NCBI GenBank assembly: GCA_024704765.1
Contig: JAKMXF010000099.1
Coordinates: forward strand, 320,432-384,431
Reading direction: 5' to 3'
DNA from: Oopsacas minuta
Lineage: Eukaryota; Porifera; Hexactinellida; Lyssacinosida; Leucopsacidae
Length of the DNA: 64,000 bases
In this document: positions 54,901 through 60,900 of the stretch, piece after piece
Numbering within the stretch: the first letter of the stretch is position 1
Layout: each line of letters starts with the position of its first letter
Notes under the pieces: model-generated
What the model was told of the DNA's origin: nothing
The model's input: only the letters and a program-made list of their open reading frames with translations
Database searches by the model: none
Made by a program: the position numbers and the translations under genes

Positions 54901-57900
54901 CATTTGTGCTTTATTTATATACATTGAGGAAGTCTCTGCCATATCAAATAATTATCGAATTATCGAAAAAAGAAAGTTCCTGAATTATAGCACATACCAT
55001 GGATAGCACATGTTTGCTTTTACCCATTTATAACCGATAATCATGGAAATTTTTTGAAATTCAGGATAGCCACTAATTATACACCCCCAAATTCCCAAAC
55101 TCTTATAGTTCATTTTGATATGATATCTCACAAGATTATTGCTCAATCTCAAAAATGACTATTCGTGGGTGTGTTCACGATTACGTCACATTGCTGAGAG
55201 TTATCATTTTAAAATGTATTGTCAGAGTATGTGTACTTTGTGTAGTCGGATCCATACTATATCATGGCTATCCTGATATATAATAATTTCTGTGATTTCG
55301 AGTTATAGTGGTTTTTTGCAAAAATGTGCTATCTATGGTGTGTGCTATAAGTCAGAAACTTGCATTTTTGTAGTATTCGCTGAATTATTGAATACAAACT
55401 ATATAATTGGCATGTTTGTCAATATTTTGATTTTACGGAATGATGACATGTATTCTAAAAGTATGTTATACATTCATTCTGCCAAAAGTGATTGTTTCTG
55501 AGATATGCACTCCTTCATAATAGCACCAACTCGGTGAGCAAATACTTTGTACTGAAACAATAGCCAGTGCGATTGCCTTACTGTATTCGAAGCTATATTT
55601 TTGCCATTATTCCGAAGATTTTAATTTAAATCCATCAAAAGCTGATTGTTGTCTATAAATGGGCTATCTGGGACCTTTTTGTGAAAATGGATTGAAATTT
55701 GCCAAAAGTTTTCATACCATGACATTTACGTCAAAAAGTATTTTTTGTGTCTTATTCGCAATATGTGTGAATTTTGCAAAAATTTTGGTCAACAATGATT
55801 TTCGAACAAATTAACTGCAAGAAAGAATATTTTATGTTTTCTTCGGGTAGTGACTGCCATCAAATTTATCCCTTCGCTATGACAACGCTACAAAATTCGG
55901 TTAACAAATGCCCAAAATGACAACTTCATAACACAGCAATATTCAAAATTACTCTACTCATGGCATACTAAAGATAAGGATTGGTCACTACTTTGGACCA
56001 GGGATAAGAGGATATAGATATATTTGGAAAGGAATTCTAGAATCACAGATAATACAAACTTACTGCACTTTCATCCGAGTACATGTATTATTGATATGTT
56101 TAATTCACAAAAGCTCCCTATGTTCAATTTTTCACATCAAAGTAACGATATTTGTTAGCGAAATTGGCCAGTATCTACGATATACTGCTCCATCTTTGAA
56201 ACAATGTAAAACATGAATTATCAATCTATGTTCAAATGTTCAAATACCAAAATGATCTAAAACCGTCTCTGTACAAAATAGATGATTTTTGAATCACAAA
56301 ATTAGCACCTTTTTTGAGTTATCGCATATTCCATGGATATTACATGTTACAAATATCCCCTTAAAACTGGATAGCCATTTTATAGTATACCCCAACTTCC
56401 CATACTCTTATAGCACATATTCGTATGATATCTCTTACCAATATGACGAAATCATAAATATGCCCATATATGGTCATTTTAGAGATTCTGCAATAACCTT
56501 TAGAGAAATCATGTCAAAATGTATCACAAGGTTATGGGAAGTTGGGTGTATACTATAAAATGGTTATCCTTATTTGGCTATTATTTCTACGATTATCGAG
56601 GTGTATGTGGATATTGGCCAAGCATGTGACATCCATGTTCTGTCCGATAACTCAGTAATTTGCGAACCTTATCATGAAAAATTCATATATTTTTACAGAC
56701 GTTTTCAGATCATTTGAATTTCAACATTTGGAGCATAGATTCATAATTCAAGTTCTACACCGTTTCAAAGATGGTTTGAGAATATATTTTTCTATTACAG
56801 TAACAAATGATGTCAATTGGAATTATCATTTTCACAAATGTTGTTTTTGTGTATTCTTACATATCAAATATATTTAATCATGTGTAAATGTATCAGTTTC
56901 TTATTATCGTTGATTATAGAATTTCCCATAAAATATATCTACTTCCTTTATATCCCTGTTCCAGTGAAAATTAACTCAGTCATCATGCTTTATCTTTAGT
57001 AGACTATGGTTTGCTAAACCGATTACGGCCATATTTTATGTTCTTAATCTAAATGGAACACTGAATTTTACCAAATCGTTGTAACCGATTCCCGCACCGA
57101 AATAACGATTTTGCACCTTTTTACTACATAAAAACACACATCCTGTAATTATTCTATTGACTCTCTTGTTGAATGAATGTTTGGAGAATTTAGGCAATGC
57201 AACAGATAACTGATGATCTTTTAGATTGAGAAATTCCTTTACCCAATTTCTTGCTTATCACTTAAGTTTTCAAAGAAAAGGTTAAATTCGTATAGGGAAC
57301 CCATGGACTACCTTTTCCATACCCTTCCAATATCCTCCGATAACAAATATCAACAGAGCAAATTCCATGATTGTTGTCATTCGTTTTTATTGCTATTCGA
57401 ATCAATGCTATCAAATACACTATCACGTATTGACAAAGATATTGTGTGAGTTGACCTATTTTTTCCAAATTTATATTTTTCAATCTGAAATCTTAGGTGT
57501 TCGAATATTATTTTAAATTTTCTGGGTGTATGACTAGTAACATAGTATTATATATTCAATAAGGGGAGAGGAATATATGGCCAGTGTATCTAAATTGCAC
57601 ACTAGAGCCTCACTGTCCCTTCAGGATAGTGTCTAGCAAGTAGACTGTCCACATATTTACTGTAAATATACGCATATATAGTTAATTCTGGGTTTTATCC
57701 TCGACTTGTGTATAACACACGCCCCGTTTTAGTCTACGTACTGGCTGCTATTTTGGACACTTTATAATCCAAGTGATAATTTCTTAACTTGTTAATTGTA
57801 TATTGTATTCATAATGTAATTATTTTAGATGCCCTGTCAAACCTAATTCAATTCGTGGAGATGTCCGAGCTGGATATCTTATCTCGGGTGATAATTCAGA

Positions 57901-60900
57901 TTCAAACATTTGTACTGTTACTTTCGTTTTAACCATTGATCTTAAAGGGTCGATTCCTACTTGGGCAATTAATCGCTTAATGACCTCCCAGCCCATGATT
58001 CTTGAGAGAGCGAAGAGAATTTTAGAAACTTCAGTTTCAAATGGTATTATTGTGAATCCACTCAAGCTTGTAGATGAAGCTGAATTACCACCTATTTCAG
58101 AAATTTCAGAGTAAGTGACCAATGTATATTTGCGCACAAATATTCAGGTGAACACAACTCCAAATCCATGAGTGGGCCAAGGTTGGGAAAAGGAAATTAT
58201 AGGTAGGGCCATTTTTTCGTGGGTCAGGCCATTGGTCCTGCTAGTAATAGTTCAGCTGACGAAGTGGGGATCTGAGGAGCACTGCTCCTCTAGAAAGAAT
58301 TGTCTTTTGTGTTCTAAGGTTACATTTGTAGACTTGGGAAATATATATACATTATTTAACTTTTAGTTATTTAACATTACTTATAGGCTTAGCCCTAATT
58401 TTAGTGTTGTCTAACCAGCAACATAGGTTGCAATAGACAAATGTTCTGCCACCTAGGTTGCTTGGACTTTTTATAGCAACCTAGGAGCGACATTCTACTA
58501 AAATTATTTCATCATTTTTTATCTCAAATAATCGAAGTTATTTTAAATTTTGTATGTCAATCAACATGTATGTTTATAGAAAAAATACACATTCACTATC
58601 ATCTTACCCTCCTATAGTGTCTGAATTTCGAAAGTTTATCTCGTATTGCTTTTCGATAACCTTCTCCTAATTATTTGTATGGTTAGACTGTAAATTTTCT
58701 ATTCCTGTGTAATGTGTATGTAGATACAGCTTACGAAAACGGTGCACCCATGTATTTTACCATTGCACTCAGGGTCCCAGCCGATCGTTTATTATTTGCT
58801 CCGCGGAACTAAATTATACTTGTTCATAATATGAGACTTCATATTATGCGAACTTGATTTAATGCAGATGCTATGGAATGATTTTATATGGACCACCGAC
58901 TGGGTTCATAATAAGTGACACTGAAGTAGATGATCCCATTGCAGTTTGAACATAAATTCTCACTCATTTTCCTTCTTAATCACTTTTGTTGGTCTATTAT
59001 TTCCACTGAATTACAGCCCTGAAAACATGAATGTAATTAATGGTTAGCCAAATTTTGAGCAATAGATTGGGTTGACCAAATTAATCGGTTTAACCATTTT
59101 CGGTGTATTAGATATTCGGTTATGACAGTTTCAACCTTGAAAATTACTAATATTCTAATTCAAATATATAATATACTAGCACGCTTCGCTTGCAAAGTCG
59201 CTGTGCCAACGCTTAGGGCCTCAAGTTAGGTTAAGTATTAAAGAGCTACATTTCTTGATGTTTTGGTCCTACGAGAGGGGAATACTCAGCACTACGTCCC
59301 TCGGAGTTAATTTGTGGAAATTTCAAATTTACTATTCATAGCTCATCCAAATTCCATTAAATGGCCTTCCGTGGTAATGCTAGAACTCTAACGTGGCTAT
59401 AAGTTAGTAATCTTGGCGCCTCATGTCTCGAATTTTATGAAATTCTCAAAATATCGAAATTGGTAAAATTTGGAATTTTTTATAGTCATGATGATGTATT
59501 TTGTTCAGAATCATGATGTCAGGACATCGAAATTGAATTTCAAACTATCATGCATATTGGCTATGCAGTTGCCAAAGATGTGATTATTCAAAAGTCCAAA
59601 TAGGTTACTATGGCGTCATAATTTGTCAGGTTTGAATGTTCGTCCAAGACTCGAACTTGTCTGACCCCGGACTATTATACCCCTGGTAGGCCAAAAATCA
59701 CACCTTGGGGTCCTCCAGTTTCAATCAATTCTGAACCAAATGTATATCTACATACCAAACTGAAGTGACTTAATATACGAGTGAACTAAATTTATATTTG
59801 CTAACATTAGTAGATTTATGCCTGAAAAATCATTATTCATTTATTTAATGACAACAGCTGTGCTAAACCCAATTGCTCCGAGTTACCAGTTACATATCCG
59901 CATGCTATACTATTTTAACTACATTAGAACTATGTTTTATAATGACTTGTTTGGATGAGATGATATATCTCAAAGATGTATATTTAATATATTCCTTGGG
60001 ATGCAGTGCAGTTCGTTTTACTACATATTAAACATACTCATATACTTTTCAGATTATTCACACGGACACGATATCAAATTGCAAACTTGGTAAAAGATTT
60101 TGAATAAAACAATTGTATACTAATTCTAACACAATTGGCTCAACAAAATCATATAGACGATTCGATTTAACAGGCATTATATCATAGCAAGCAAATAGTA
60201 TGCATGTATTTGGGTGCCTTCAGTGCATCTAGAAAGCATCTAATAATAATAATGGCAATATCTTTTGCTGTCTATACATTTATGTATAATAACTGGTCAT
60301 GGTAGGTGACGATATTTTTCAGGACCTTGAAAGAAATGTGCAAACATGTCTGAAATGGCATTGAAGAAATCAGTCAAATAGAAATTACTTCACTAAATTG
60401 TAGATTGAACAAATAGTCGTATTATACTTAATTCCTCTTCATTGAAATACCTATTTACAATTCAAAATTTCAAGTGTCTACTGAAATCATCTGAGTTGGA
60501 TGTGATTATGAGACTATTAGAAAATATTGATTCAAATTTGGGAAATATCCGAATACATCGTGTATAACGTATTATAGATTTAATATGTATTATTCGTTAT
60601 CCGTGTATTATACAACTTAGATTTAACATGTCGAACTTGGTTAAATACCATCTTGTATATCTTAACTATATACTCTGCAACCTCGATAATCCGAACTCTT
60701 CAGTTATCCGAGCATGCCTTTTGTCCCAGTTCCCATTTTACTAGGTCTAAACGAATTCGATTATCCGAATTTTTATTATCCAGTCGCTTTTGACCATTCC
60801 CAACGAACTAAGATAATCTAGGACTCTAGGTTGTGCTGTATTGGGCAATTGTTTTTAATAATTCTCACCAAAACAGAGGATGATGTTAAGTAACTGTGAG

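Noticed and set aside
57820-58137. 105-residue minus-strand frame
   Set aside because: Antisense of exon 6; the plus strand has START motifs and matched splice sites.
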